64,000 nucleotides of DNA from Paragorgia papillata (Eukaryota > Cnidaria > Anthozoa > Scleralcyonacea > Coralliidae). Below, in pieces: positions 1 to 10,612 of the stretch (position 1 is its first letter; each line of letters begins with the position of its first letter). Where the stretch lies: positions 2,717,001 through 2,781,000 of the forward strand of contig JAWNZC010000469.1 of the NCBI GenBank assembly GCA_035771165.1. The letters are read 5' to 3'. A model generated the notes under the pieces. It was not told the DNA's origin. It searched no databases and saw only the letters and a program-made list of their open reading frames with translations. Both the position numbers and the translations under genes were made by a program.

Positions 1-3000
1 CATGTTTGATATAAAATACAGAAATATAGAAAAAAAATTCAACTTCTAAAAACTAAAGTAAGGTTTCATTTGTTTCAAGTGTATATTTACTACTAAATAT
101 ACTAATATGCTGTAATTACAATTAAATATACTATTATAATTATTTTTTTCACTACTCTAAATTATTTTATTGTTATAGTCAAAATGGAAATACCTTCCCA
201 CTTCTTCTTCTGTAGTTTGTTGTGTATTACTGTATTTCTGTAGCCACTACCGAAGCATGCGAAAAATGTTGGTTGAAAACTGTACATATAAATTGTATAA
301 TTTAGCTTTAAATGGCATTTATTGATAATACAATGGATATTTATCCCAAATTGATACCAACAGACAAATATACATCAAGAATTGGTAACTTTTATCACTA
401 GACTTTCCTCACACTTCAGTAGCAGCTACAGAAATACAGTAATACACAACCAACTACAGAAGTGGAAGTGGGAAGGTATTTTCATATTGACTGTGCAAAT
501 TTAATATTTTTTCTAAATTATCATGTGTGGTCCTGATTCAAACTTGAATACTAAACTATCAGGAAGTCACTGCATTTTTCATTTTTACCGAAATATCAAT
601 ATTTTGGCCTATAAATGAAAATATTTTTATGACTTTTTGAATCTTGTGCTGCAACCTATGCTGTTAACCCATTGCTACCTAGGATGTCTGAGGGTTCTCC
701 TTTTGATGAGTAAAATCAATCTGGTATTAGCCAGCTAGAGTGAAACAATAAAAGTGTCATTTTGACTGCCTCAGGTATCCATTAGGTTTGATGTAAAAAG
801 GAAATTGGATGTATTTTATCTGCCAACAGACTATAAACATATTTCATTTTTGAAAATGTAGAATACTTAACATCAGACACCTCCACAGAGATAAAATCTT
901 AATCCAGGATAGCCTGGGTAGCTTGTGTATTAAGGCTTGGGTGCTTGGCATGCTTTTACCCATGCAGCAGTCCTACAGATGGACACTTTGAAAAATGTTT
1001 GAACAGTGACTTTTAGCATGAACAACCTCAGCAAAATATCATCTTCAAACAACAACAACAAAGGTTTTTCCCTTTCTGATGTTTGTTGATTTCTGTCAGC
1101 TGTTGTTTTTTACTCGGGCTACCTGTGGTAGAACGAGTCTAGGTTTCAGCTCCGTTTGTTTTTATTTTTTTCACCACACAAAATTGCAAAATTGTGCAAT
1201 ACCTCCCATATATGGAGCCTAGACTTCGAGTGTTCGATCGCTTTGAAAATTCATCGACAGTCATGTTCCTATTCTGTGGAACTTTGTATCAAGCACATCA
1301 CTGATCAACCATATAAGCAACTTATTTGGAAAACCTACAAACAATTTCCTCAAAGGTAATAAAGCTGGCCGAAGCTGTTGTATCCAAGTGGCAACTGAAC
1401 AACCGAGAACGATATACAGTATATTTTTCTCATGGCTAACAATCTGGATCTTTATATTGGCACTGCGATGTTCATAGGTTTTCCACTTGGCTTACAAAAT
1501 CCAAGATGTGAGAACACAAGGAACATTCATGAAGATGACAGACTTTGAGGAAACAGTTTGTTGACATAATTACTAAACAAGTTTTATATTTGTTATGCTG
1601 AGTAGGAAGCTTGTATACACAATTACACATGTATGTAATAGATAAAGCATGAGCAGTCGATCTGTATCTGATTTCCAAGGCGAGCTGGAAGTGAGCCGTA
1701 GTAAATCACATATAGATTGGCTGCGAATGCTTTATCGTACTTATCAAATGGACGCATCTAAATAGCCATGTTTTCAAACTATTTTTCAAATTGGAGTGAT
1801 TTTAGCTAAGTAAATTGAGGGAAAAGTTTATGTAAGCTTAAAATCAGGACAAATCTGTATGCGATTTACAGGTATTGATTAAACATTAATTTATTTTGAA
1901 TTTTCGTTATGAATTATTAATGAATTTGATATGTTCTATGTACCATTTGTGTTTTTACCGACTGTTGCTTGTCTTGAGTTTGAGATGGGCGATGGACAGT
2001 AGCTTTTAATATTCATCCATTAGGATTTATATTCAATGTTGTTAGTGCTTTGAACCTAGAGTATGTAATTTTGTCACAAGTATGTTATCCACATCTTGAT
2101 GTTCATTTTGATATAAATTTTGATGCATAGATTGAGTAAAAATATATTCATCATAAAAATAACTTTGAACCAGTCATGTTCCTCATATACATACAGTAAT
2201 ACTTTAATGACATATCAGCCATTATAACATCAACAGCCAAGTGTGTATTACCTATATGCTGATGGTACCAAAATCTGTGGAGAAATTACAGCGACTGACA
2301 TTCACGTACAGGCTACAGTACCGGCAGTGCTGCAGAGTCGAAGAGCCTTCCCATCATGCTCTAAAGCAAACATGCACATGGAATCAGGATTCATGTTGTA
2401 TGAAGATTGCATAGACGTAGGGTGTGGGTATATTTTACTAGTCACCTATTGCATATTTGCTAGTGCACCTGGCCTACACACATGAAGTTTGGGCACCTCA
2501 GACAAATGATTTTAGTCCCCGCATGTTGGACAGAGAAGTCCCCTAGGCTTCAGGATCACCTAAATTCTAGACACTTTGACAATTCAGGATAATCCTGTTC
2601 ACCAATGTGAAGTATGCACCACATTCAGCCTTCGATCTGATCTTCCCCGGCCCACTCCCACCTCTTAGCTCATGCGTTATAGAGACATTCCAGTAGCCTG
2701 AGTGAACACCTGACCCAGGTGTCTTGTTTAACTATTGTACAAGTTTTGTTACTTATTTTTGCCAAGTCATGCAGATATGATGATTGGTTCTTACCACTAC
2801 GTCTGCCAAAAAATTTTCATGGCCTTGTGCACCAAATTTTAAATTTTTTTTGATGGTCAGTAGTTGAAACCCTGGCTACATACAAAAGCCTGAAGCTTGG
2901 TTGCAGCTGTGCTGACTAATTCCATAGAAAGTGATGATAAAGATTTGCTATGACAGACTATGTATGTGTTTTATAACTAGTATGGTGTTGAAACATTTGA

Positions 3001-3024
3001 ACAATTTTGAAGTTAAGAATATAC
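1..3024 (-). other. Intron 2 of gene A (partial)
   Basis: This stretch lies between the donor of the first TLDc exon (3023-3024 reads GT on the minus strand) and the last TLDc exon, which by comparison with units 2-4 lies just left of the window. No coding exon is recognised here. It holds a fold-back repeat (178-491). The rest is AT-rich intronic sequence that matches unit 4 (51618-55039) almost throughout and units 2 and 3 in part. Confidence 0.75.
178..491. mobile_element. Fold-back MITE-like element, unit 1 copy
   Basis: The left arm starts gtcaaaatggaaatacctt and the right end reads aaggtattttcatattgac, its near-perfect complement. Arms of roughly 75-80 bp flank a central spacer. The same element is at 20755, 35407 and 51795, always in intron 2, so it predates the duplications. 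No clear target-site duplication was identified. Confidence 0.75.
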
Positions 3025-3276
3025 CTGCCCAGCTTTGGTCTGTATATCCACCACAAATATAATCTCTGACTTTCACTAAAGTCACTGTAGGTCCCTTATT
3101 GTCACAACATCTGTGAAAATCTTGTGCACTCCATCCATCTCTACCAGCCCGATAACAAAGACGCCATTGAAACTGATCACCCAACCACTTTTCCATTTGT
3201 TTGCCATATTCGAAATGACCATTCAAAATAATTGAGGTATTACATAATTCACAAGGAACTGCTGCCGGACGACATG
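3025..3276 (-). CDS. Gene A exon 2: first half of TLDc domain
   Basis: This 252-nt exon (84 codons) is bordered by a ttatctag acceptor and a CAG|GTATATTC donor on the minus strand and keeps phase 1 on both sides. It encodes the first half of a TLDc domain: the CYRAGRDG stretch, DFHRCCDNKGPTVTLVKV and then CGGYTDQSW are typical of the OXR1/NCOA7/TLDC family. It joins the RING exon at 4325 through a split alanine codon. The other half of TLDc should lie left of position 1. In units 3 and 4 the first 15-20 residues of this exon are of a different type, so genes A and B form one subfamily. Confidence 0.88.
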
Positions 3277-4324
3277 CTAGATAAGAAAGAAAATTACATA
3301 TGATTAACCCATTCCTCATTCCTGCCTGCCCTGTTTATTTTCCTCAAAAACGTTGGATGAAAAACGTCGCGTTAAAAAATGTCACTTTATACTATGGACT
3401 CTGGGCGAGCGACGAGCGAGCGACGAAGGAGCGAATTCGCAGACACAATCACAGGGAGCCCATCTTGGCACCGCGTGGGCACCTGTGGCGGACTCGAAAG
3501 ACGCGCGAGGGACTGTGGCAGAGGGAAAGGGGGGGAGGGAGAGAAAAAAGATAAGGGATGAAACACCAAACGTTCAACGTGGAATGTGTTCCGCAAGTAG
3601 CCAGGACATCTCGTATCGTCGGGAGCCACCGTTAGAATACTGAAACCGACTGAAACTCAGAGTCAGATGAATGTGCAATAAATCAATAATCCTGAGACTT
3701 CCCGCTTTATCCGAAAAGCTTATCGTAGGATTTCGTAGCTATCCGAAGTGTCAACGATGATGTAGTGTCCTAGCTACTTGCGGAACACATCTCCCGAAAA
3801 TACGATATTAATTTAGCTGCAAAATCACGGTTAAAAGGTGAGATTTTGTATCATTTTATTTATATTTTGATAAATGAATCATTATCACAACTACTTCGCT
3901 CAATTTTCTTACAATTTGAATACCTATAGGCGCTTAAAACGATGTTCAAAACAAGGAAGAATTCGTGTTTCATCCCTTTATTATTTTCCTTAACACACCA
4001 CGATCGAGTGTGCCACAGTCCCCCGCGCGTCTTTCGAGTCCCGCCACAGGGTGCCCACGCGCTGCCAAGATGGGCTCCCTGTGACACAATCTCCGAGGCG
4101 AAGCGTTAATAAACAAAGCGTTAATAATTAGCCTTGCGTGCAGACTCTACTGTTTATATTCAATGATGTAGTTTGGACGCAGCTATATATACTAGGCTAG
4201 GAGCGCAGCTAACACCTAGAGAAATACCTCAGACCTTGTGAAGGTTTTATCTGGGGTTGAATCAACTACCGGTACCATCTACCTTTAGTTAATTTTTCTT
4301 TCTTTTTAGTTATATAAATCTTAC
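3277..4324 (-). other. Intron 1 of gene A
   Basis: The intron runs from donor GTAAGATTT (4324 downwards) to the acceptor at 3277. It is larger than intron 1 of gene B (22990-23399) because it holds a 632-bp MITE (3451-4082). Short open frames at 3300-3643 and 3860-4087 fall within the MITE and its borders and are not supported as genes. Confidence 0.8.
3451..4082. mobile_element. Mutator-like MITE with 9-bp target duplication
   Basis: The element starts ACAGGGAGCCCATCTTGGCA and ends TGCCAAGATGGGCTCCCTGT, and the inverted similarity continues for at least 70 bp, with further matching inner segments (cgcaagtag near 3592, its complement near 3770). It is flanked by direct copies of GACACAATC at 3442-3450 and 4083-4091. 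Gene B intron 1 has a single GACACAATC at 23153-23161 in otherwise matching sequence, which is the empty site. Long terminal inverted repeats with 9-bp target duplications are characteristic of Mutator/MULE elements. No transposase is encoded. Confidence 0.88.
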
Positions 4325-5159
4325 CAACTTTTCCCAGAACCAGTTTATCCAAGAACGTCGTAAGATCATTGTCGTTGATTGGGGTGCTTTGATATTCAAT
4401 GTTGCCATCATGAACAGGTTTCATATTCCATGGTCGCTCTTGTTTCATTCTTTCTATATTCTCTTCAATCATCTTTTGCGATGAAAGAATTTCTTCATCG
4501 TTGCCTTTCTCAAGAAGGTTCTTGGCTAGATTGAAAGAACCTTTTACTTTATCCACGTGACGTTTCACTTCGGTTTCTTGTTCCGCAAGTGGTTCGTGAG
4601 TTTCTTTGTATTTCTTGTCCACTTCCTTCATCATCAGTTTCGCTTTCTCTTCTAGCTTTTGGGTAAAGATTTTTAAAACTTCTTCTTTCCGCCGAGTGAT
4701 GTCTTTCTTTGCTTTCTTTGCATTGTCTTCCAGAGACTGTTTGGCATTTGATATCAACTCTAATGTGTCGTCGCCTTCCTTCAGACTTTTTTCTAGGATT
4801 GTACAACGCGATGCTAACTTCTCCTTAATTGCTCGTGGTTGAATCGCCATGACGGCTAACATATTTCGGATAAAATGACTGCTCGCCATTCCTGCGACTT
4901 CATCTTTTGGTTTCAGATTAAATTCTGACCGACATGTCGGACAGTTGAATACTTCAATCTCTTTACCAGCTGCTTCCTCACGATGGCGTTTTACAAACTT
5001 CTCTAAACAGATTTTGCAAAACGAGTGTAAGCAAGGCATTAATGTTCGTGGTTCGTGCAAAGTTTCTAAGCAAATGGAACATGTGAGTAAGGATTCTAGT
5101 TGATCAACTGGAACGGCGTCGGTTGAAGAAGTAGCCATTGTAGACAACGTTTTGTTCAA
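4325..5159 (-). CDS. Gene A exon 1: RING + coiled coil, B-boxes deleted (TRIM-TLDc family)
   Basis: TRIM-like E3 ubiquitin ligase exon of 278 codons plus one base. The RING finger is complete, in C3HC4 order (C27, C30, C43, H45, C48, C51, C73, C76), followed by a Lys/Glu-rich coiled coil from about residue 115 to 245. In gene B about 110 residues holding both B-boxes lie between the MAIQ and ASRC segments. Gene A lacks them without a frameshift, giving a RING-coiled coil-TLDc protein. The ORF reads on to 4266 only by running through the donor at 4324. Two start codons are possible, Met1 at 5159 or Met8 at 5138; Met8 (MATSS) is conserved in all copies. RING-coiled coil proteins without B-boxes can still ubiquitinate, but this is untested here. 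Confidence 0.85.
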
Positions 5160-5190
5160 AAAGTGTAGTAGTTTCGTGTGTTGATACTCA

Positions 5191-5200
5191 GTTTATAGTT
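5191..5200 (-). promoter_or_regulatory. TATA-like box upstream of gene A
   Basis: On the minus strand this reads aactataaac, 31-41 bp upstream of the first ATG. The spacing suits a very short leader to Met1 or a roughly 25-nt leader to Met8. The same sequence is upstream of gene B near 24587-24596. This is a motif match only. Confidence 0.4.
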
Positions 5201-5216
5201 AAACTGCAATGCCGAC

Positions 5217-5230
5217 GGAAAGCGAAAGTG
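5217..5230. promoter_or_regulatory. IRF/ISRE-like motif upstream of gene A
   Basis: GGAAAGCGAAAGTG matches the GAAANNGAAA core bound by interferon regulatory factors. It lies 58-71 bp upstream of Met1 of gene A, and an identical copy sits at the same distance from gene B. Function is inferred. Confidence 0.5.
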
Positions 5231-5850
5231 TTGGAAGTCGTTGTCTCTGAATTCTCAGTAAATGGTATTGGTAATACGATTCTTCGTAAACTATCAAATA
5301 TCCTGCTGTGATTGGTTTTCTATTTACGAACGATAAACTTTGGACTTTTGAGTATCACGTGAATGTCATCTCTATTACGGATATTCCTGTTTATATTTGC
5401 ATCTTTTTAACTATACACTCAGCCTTGAGTACAATATATAGACTAGAGAACATCGCTTGCTTTTACCAAGGAGCAAAACAGCCGTGAATTCCTTGCATAA
5501 CGAATTAAATCTCATTTATACATCATGGCGACACATGAAAAGTATTTTTACTGTTGCGTTTACACTTTTGATCAATTCTAGCATTTTCAAAATTATTAAT
5601 CTCTTGGAAAACCACGTGGTGAATATGTTGGGCTATTGTGATGTCACGAGCATTTCCGAGCCAACGATTACAAATAGCTTTGGTTAGCTTTGCAAACTGT
5701 TGAAATGAGAAAGAGGCGCCGCCATACGACACAGTTCAGACCATGGATCCCAGCTAAGCCCTAGCCGTTGATTTTACGGAGGGAGGAAAACCGTAGCCTG
5801 CGAATACAGCCGCCTCACATCGACTAAAGTCTACTCACATGAGTCCCAAG
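5231..5850. other. Upstream flank of gene A, no gene recognised
   Basis: AT-rich flank that matches unit 2 (24627-25209). It includes the stretch atgaaaagtatttttactgt (near 5533) at which units 3 and 4 switch directly into a simple-repeat array. Short open frames at 5457-5732 are not supported. Confidence 0.6.
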
Positions 5851-5953
5851 CTCGAGAACGGGGCTGTTCCCAGACGGTCACCCATCCATCCAAGTACTAA
5901 CGGACTAACCCCGTCCAACTGGGCTTAACTATTGGTGAGAGGCAGCGCCCTAA
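5851..5953 (-). repeat. 5S rRNA-derived pseudogene or SINE3-like segment, copy 1
   Basis: Read on the minus strand it contains AGTTAAGCCC, then GGACGGGGTTAG, TAGTACTTGGATGG and GGGTGACCGTCTGGGAAC. These correspond to the internal control region of animal 5S rRNA (box A, intermediate element, box C). It departs from a functional gene by a duplicated GGAT step and an extra insertion in the box A-box C interval, and no 5S 5' half is recognisable. A 5S-headed SINE or pseudogene is the best explanation. Confidence 0.65.
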
Positions 5954-6474
5954 CAGCACACGTCATCCGTGCTCTCTGTTTTCAGTTTGCGCTGTAATAC
6001 ATAACTTGATGCAAACACTCGTGTAATAAGTTTGGTAGAATTCGAACTTTCGAAGGTGCTTATGTAAATTGTTGAATTCGTTGTTGTCGTCATCGTTTTC
6101 TAGTTCTAAAACATGACAAGCACACTGTGGAAGCATAACAAGAATTATAATTATTTACATTGAATGCGTTTCTTTTACATTCCTTCGTTACATCATGATT
6201 GGTCAGATTAACCTAAATATGTTTCCATATATGGTAACAGGAAGTTTGTTACATAGTCATAATAATACATAATAATATCCAGTCATAACTAATCTTAAAG
6301 TTACATTCTTATATTAAACAACAATGTTTATACAGTTAAGAGCATTTCTTAACATTTATGGTACCGGCTATTTTGATATACACGCTATTTGCGTGCTATG
6401 TGAGTCCATGAGAGGCCCACCCAGGAATTGTTTTAGTTAATAAGCTTGTATTCAAAAAATAATCTCATTTACTG

Positions 6475-6735
6475 TAGACGTCGCGCTAGGCAGTGAGACG
6501 TTACACTACATTGGAAGTTACACTACGTTTTAAGACGTTACCCTACGTTATAACACGTTATTAAAGCTATGTTATACAACATCACGCTGTGTTGTAAGAC
6601 GTTAATAAGCTCTGTTTAACGACGTTACATTACGCTACGTTATAAGACGTCACACTTTGTTGTGAGACGTTTTCTACGTTCTATAACATTACGCCACGTT
6701 GTAAGATGTTACGCTACGTTATAAAACGTATACAC
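6475..6735. repeat. Irregular short tandem repeat (ACGTTA-type)
   Basis: Degenerate units of roughly 20-25 bp, each containing forms of cgttataagacgtta and ttacactacgtt, repeat about a dozen times. The block is part of a segment (about 6355-6978) that is absent from unit 2 and ends in a second 5S-like copy. Confidence 0.6.
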
Positions 6736-6799
6736 TAGCCGGCTAGCGGCGTGAAAATGCCGGCTATAGCCGGCAGCCGGCCGCTATTTTGAACCCTGC

Positions 6800-6862
6800 A
6801 TCCATCCAAGTACTAACCCCGTCCAACCGGGCTTAACTATTGGTGAGAGGCAGCGCCCTAAC
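6800..6862 (-). repeat. 5S rRNA-derived segment, copy 2 (truncated)
   Basis: Repeats the 5S-like stretch tccatccaagtactaacc and gtccaaccgggcttaacta. The downstream part up to about 6975 also duplicates 5954-6073. It lacks the box C end. The pair of copies bounds a segment missing from unit 2, so homologous recombination between them is a likely cause of that difference. Confidence 0.65.
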
Positions 6863-6991
6863 AGCATACGTCATCCGTGCTCTCTGTTTTCACTTTGCTC
6901 TGTAATACATAACCTGATGCAAACACTCGTGTAATAAGTTTGGTAGAATTCGAACTTTCGAAGGTGCTTATGTAAATAAAACCCATGCGTG

Positions 6992-7280
6992 GGGTGTTGG
7001 TGGCACAGTGGTTAGCGCACGTGCCTTTCAGCTCTGCGACCAGAGTTCGATTCCTGCTCAGTTCAGTTATCTGATTAAAATTTCACCTTGGCCGCATGTG
7101 AGAAGAGTGTTTCTAGTTTGACTCTACCAAACACCACCAGGTTTCCTCCGGGCAACTCCGGTTCCTCCTGTAGTAACACTGGACCAATAAGGGATGGACC
7201 TCTAGGGGATGGCCCTTATTGAACCTCTAGGGAGAACAGTTGGATACAATTGATAGAGCTATATCCAGTGTAAATAAGAT
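6992..7280 (+). mobile_element. tRNA-derived SINE, unit 1 copy
   Basis: The head ggtgttggtggcacagtggt carries a pol III A box (TGGCACAGTGG) and, about 30 bp later, a B box (AGTTCGATTCC). It continues into a body with tcacatgcggcc-type sequence (as its complement) and a cctctagg motif. The copy at 25713 (unit 2) is nearly identical, and a reverse copy sits in the Penelope-like element near 9440-9810. Confidence 0.8.
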
Positions 7281-7377
7281 TAGTCTAGCTATGTGAACAT
7301 AGGCGGCCATTTTTTATTATTTCTGAATTATGAGTATTTTTACATCAATTACGCAATGAAAGCTGAGCAGTTTTTCG

Positions 7378-7509
7378 TCACATCTGTAGCTGTTCCTTTG
7401 TTGCGCCAATCTTTTTCGGCATCTTGTGACTCGTACTGTCTTCAATTTTCTTCGCTTTATAATAGTGAGGTGCAACTTCTAGTAACCACATGTTCTCAAT
7501 TTCGAAGAC
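7378..7509 (-). CDS. DHX16: DHX16-like helicase, last exon (unit 1)
   Basis: This 132-nt exon (43 codons plus TGA at 7378-7380) follows a polypyrimidine-CAG acceptor at 7510. Its product contains [13 protein letters not shown] and KMPKKIG, the C-terminal end of the pre-mRNA-splicing DEAH-box helicase DHX16 (yeast Prp2 family). It follows the 7734-7832 exon in phase 0. Only 3' portions of the gene are found in unit 1, so it probably belongs to a gene fragment and not a working helicase. The neighbouring TRIM-like gene A is on the same strand about 2.2 kb downstream. Confidence 0.8.
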   Translation of the reverse strand, partial: VFEIENMWLLEVAPHYYKAKKIEDSTSHKMPKKIGATKEQLQM

Positions 7510-7733
7510 CTGGGGGAAGGAAATAAAAAATAGATCATATTTTCCGTGTGTGTGTGTGTACTGTAATAGATCACAGATTACTTCACAGCCTGCAAAGAAT
7601 AAAAATGAATGGATGGACGGACGGACGGACGGAAAGAGGGATGGACGGAGAGAGGGAGAAAGACATGGATAGATGAATGAAATGAACAAATAAATGAAAG
7701 GATGAATGACTATAGTCTGAGCTGCTGCAATAC

Positions 7734-7832
7734 CTGTCTCATAAATTCCTTGGTGGTAAAAACAAGCTCATGGTAAATCACCCAACGAGGTTTGTCTTCA
7801 AACAGACTACTGTTTGGATGGATCATGGCAGT
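7734..7832 (-). CDS. DHX16: DHX16-like helicase, penultimate exon (unit 1)
   Basis: A 99-nt exon (33 codons), acceptor tttctttccag and donor CAG|GTATTG. It encodes [20 protein letters not shown] and ends in TTKEFMRQ, matching the DHX16 C-terminal OB-fold region. The exon expected just before it (the AITAGYFYHTA stretch of DHX16) was not found in either unit. The exon itself is intact. Confidence 0.8.
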
Positions 7833-8654
7833 CTGGAAAGAAACAAAAATTGAACTACAATGTTGCAAAAGCACTGCAAACGAGGCTTTGGTGCTCCTTC
7901 ACAATAAACAACCTTCGCTTCCTCCCCTTACAACGCGGACGGCGAAAAATGTTTAAAAATCGCCCCCTGCGCAACTGGATCTCAGGTTGTGCCTGCGTTC
8001 GTTTGTTCGTGCGGAATCAATTATTGGTTTTCATCTGACGTCACGGGGGGGGGCATATCAGGGACCTTAAGATCTACGAGGGCAACTTCGAGGACGACGT
8101 CCTTCAAACAAAAGCATTCTTCGTGCAAAACAAAGATAATGAATAATTTCTAGTCCCAAGAGTAATCTGGACACCATCCTCGCTCTGTATACAACGCCAC
8201 TCAGAGCATTTTCACGTCTTCAGGACGACGTTGACTCGTAGGGTGACGAGAACTGTTGTAGTGTTGTCTGAGATTGCCTTAACACAGCCACTGCAACCGT
8301 TTTAACACTTTGAAAATTATAAAACAAGCTTCAAGTATTGAATACAGTAGTCAGTTAACCGTGACTTCTTTTTAATGCTAAAATTTGAATTGCTTTTTAA
8401 CCGCCGTCGTCGTCCTAGCATCTTAAGGTCTCTAATATTGCTGCACAGAAACAACGAAGTGGCGGCCATATTGGTGCACAATCCTTATCTTATGGGAATT
8501 TAAATCTATTCTTATTCAAACATTTCGTATTGTTTTACCACCCCAACGGGACCACCGATGACGTGAGTGAAAACGATCCATAGTAACCGACGTTTTAAAC
8601 GCCAAAAAAGGGCACCATCTTTTAGCCCTGTGTCTGTTTTTTTTTGTATCTACT
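7833..8654. other. No gene recognised; flank of DHX16-like exons
   Basis: Matches unit 2 (26561-27385) closely. Contains open frames at 7814-8038 that are not conserved in frame in unit 2. Nothing else recognised. Confidence 0.5.
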
Positions 8655-9075
8655 GTACATGCGAGTAGATACTATGTCGGCATGCAAGGTTTTCCGATGT
8701 TAGTTAAATAACAATAGAATATTCTTCGAGACCAATCAAATTTCAGAAGGTTTTTCCGATCGAATCACATCCCGATTCAGTCGGAGAAGTCTTCTGACGC
8801 ACTAGATACATGTACGCCCAAGCGTGCCTATTTGTATATATAAACTGAAAGCTCGACGTTCACAGTCATTTTATGTTTTGCTTGTTGTTCAATGAAGGTA
8901 GTACCTGTTGATGTTTCACAGTTCTGTACTGTCCAGCCTTACCAAGATGAGCAGTATGGTAGAAGAATCCTGCAGTAAAAGCCTAGAAGATAAAGAAATG
9001 ATTTCGCGATTATTATGTAGAACGCCTTCATGAACATTGAGCAAGCTGATGAACAAATGTATAGTGGACTGAGCT
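8655..9075 (+). repeat. Duplicated promoter/short-ORF segment, left copy
   Basis: About 420 bp match 15207-15640 and 27395-27860: gtactatgtcg-type start, a CCAAT box, a TATA box near 8841 (tatatataaa) and the beginning of the short ORF. Relative to the other copies the ORF has a 2-nt deletion soon after its ATG (near 8903-8912), which breaks it. This copy and the one at 15207 bracket the Penelope-like insertion. Confidence 0.75.
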
Positions 9076-9183
9076 GAGGATTTTCAGTTTCGTTCAATTT
9101 CGTTTAATTTTGGTTCCTTTATGGAAATCCATGAATAACTCAAGGCGAGAATAACTGGTCAAAACAACTACCGATACTTTCCA

Positions 9184-10310
9184 ATGAATTTCGAGTCTTC
9201 TTTTGAGATTGGCCCAGAGGACTCCATGTCACCACTCAATGAATTTGAAATTAAGGAAATTGATGAACTATTAAACCATAATACAGAAGAGGATGATGAG
9301 GAACAATATATAGTACTTCCGCCACCGAGGAACACCTCTTTCTTTCTCCTAGTTCAAATCCAATCAATGATATCCTTTACTTGTTAAGATCGGAAGATGT
9401 GGCAGATGGTACACAGGAATCATCTGTCTCACCTATCCACCCCAACTAAACTAAACTAAACTAACCTTATTTATACTGGATAACTCTATCAGTTATATCT
9501 AAACTGTTATCCTCAGAGGTCCAGTAAGGGCGCACCCTCATTGGTCCAGTGTTACTACAGGAGGAAACCGGAGTACCCGGAGGAAACCTGTGGTGTTTGG
9601 TAGAGTCAAACTGGAAGCACTCTTCTCACATGCGGCCAAGGTGAATTTTTTTTTTAATCAGATAACTGCACCGTGCAGGAATCGAACCCGGCTCGCAGAG
9701 GTGAAAGGCACGTGCACAACCACTGCGCCAGCAACACCCCTGGTTTCAGAGGTGAAAGGCACGTGCACAACCACTGCGCCACCAACACCACTGGTTTCAG
9801 TTGAAAACTATACGTTCTCAATAGATTCAGACACACCCTCTCCCACTAACACTCCAGAGCTTGTTTCAAACACGCCTGATATGCAAGTCCAAGAGATCAA
9901 TTTTAGTACTGACAACAACAGAAACTCCAACCATAAACGCAGTCTTAAACGTCTGCGTAAACATCTAAACAATAATACCATTCCAAAGCAATTGCAACTA
10001 CATGTTGAGCCGGCCTTAAAACTCTCGGAGGATTTACCGGGAAGAAATGGGATTCGTGTCTTCTTGGCTGTTCAACGAAATTAACAAACATCCTTATTAC
10101 TCATCACGAAGAACAGCTCTCAGCCAATCCAGATATTCCAGCTTTAATGGACGTTGAGACGTACGTTCCTGTAAATTTTCGGATAGCTTGGCCAACCAAA
10201 GCACGACTCAAAAGAAAACTTCACTTCAACTACCAAACAGCCGTAAAACGATACGAGATTTTCTGAAAATAAAACAACACAGGCGTTCTACCAAGAAAAA
10301 TAGAGATAAA
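9184..10310 (+). pseudogene. Penelope-like ORF, N-terminal part (degenerate)
   Basis: An acidic open frame starts at 9184 and is interrupted after 9387. The reading then resumes in other frames past a reverse SINE (9440-9810), with a basic stretch near 9935-9990 and a segment at 10155-10255 that resembles the pre-RT region of PLEs (YVPVNF and RIAWPTK). Several frameshifts and stops separate the pieces. Assignment rests mainly on the RT that follows. Confidence 0.55.
9440..9810 (-). mobile_element. tRNA-derived SINE, reverse copy inside the PLE
   Basis: Complement of the SINE at 6992: the plus strand shows tcacatgcggccaaggtga, the B-box complement ggaatcgaacccggc-type sequence and the A-box complement ccactgcgcca. 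The tail is an (actaa)n tract at 9447-9464. The A-box region is duplicated in tandem (copies ending near 9747 and 9795), a 50-bp duplication absent from the other copies. Confidence 0.75.
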
Positions 10311-10612
10311 ACCATGTTAAGAGAGAAATTGAGTGAAACTGTTAATAAAAAATTGATTGTCAATTTAATTAATTATACTCTCTCAAAACCACTAACCTCA
10401 ATCCTCTCCAAGGGTTTCAAATTTATGCCTACTCCTAAACCGGTTGATTGGCAAACCATTTATAGTTCCTTTTTACGTTTTCGCCGGACCATGTACACAA
10501 AATTCCATTTATTCGGTTATAATTCCATTTATTCGGTTATAATTCCGACAACCAATTTCCTTTCAAAATTCAAAGCTCTTGGGATCCACCCATACCAAAC
10601 AATTCTAACCTT

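Noticed and set aside
3300..3643. Overlapping plus-strand frames of 60-96 codons
   Set aside because: They fall in the intron 1 MITE and its flank, on the strand opposite the gene, without domain similarity.
5851..5953. Functional 5S rRNA gene
   Set aside because: Only the internal control region is recognisable, with duplications inside it, and no matching 5' half.
7490..7672. Plus-strand 60-codon frame with a (gacg)n-derived repeat
   Set aside because: It is antisense to the DHX16-like last exon and an adjacent (ggac)n microsatellite.
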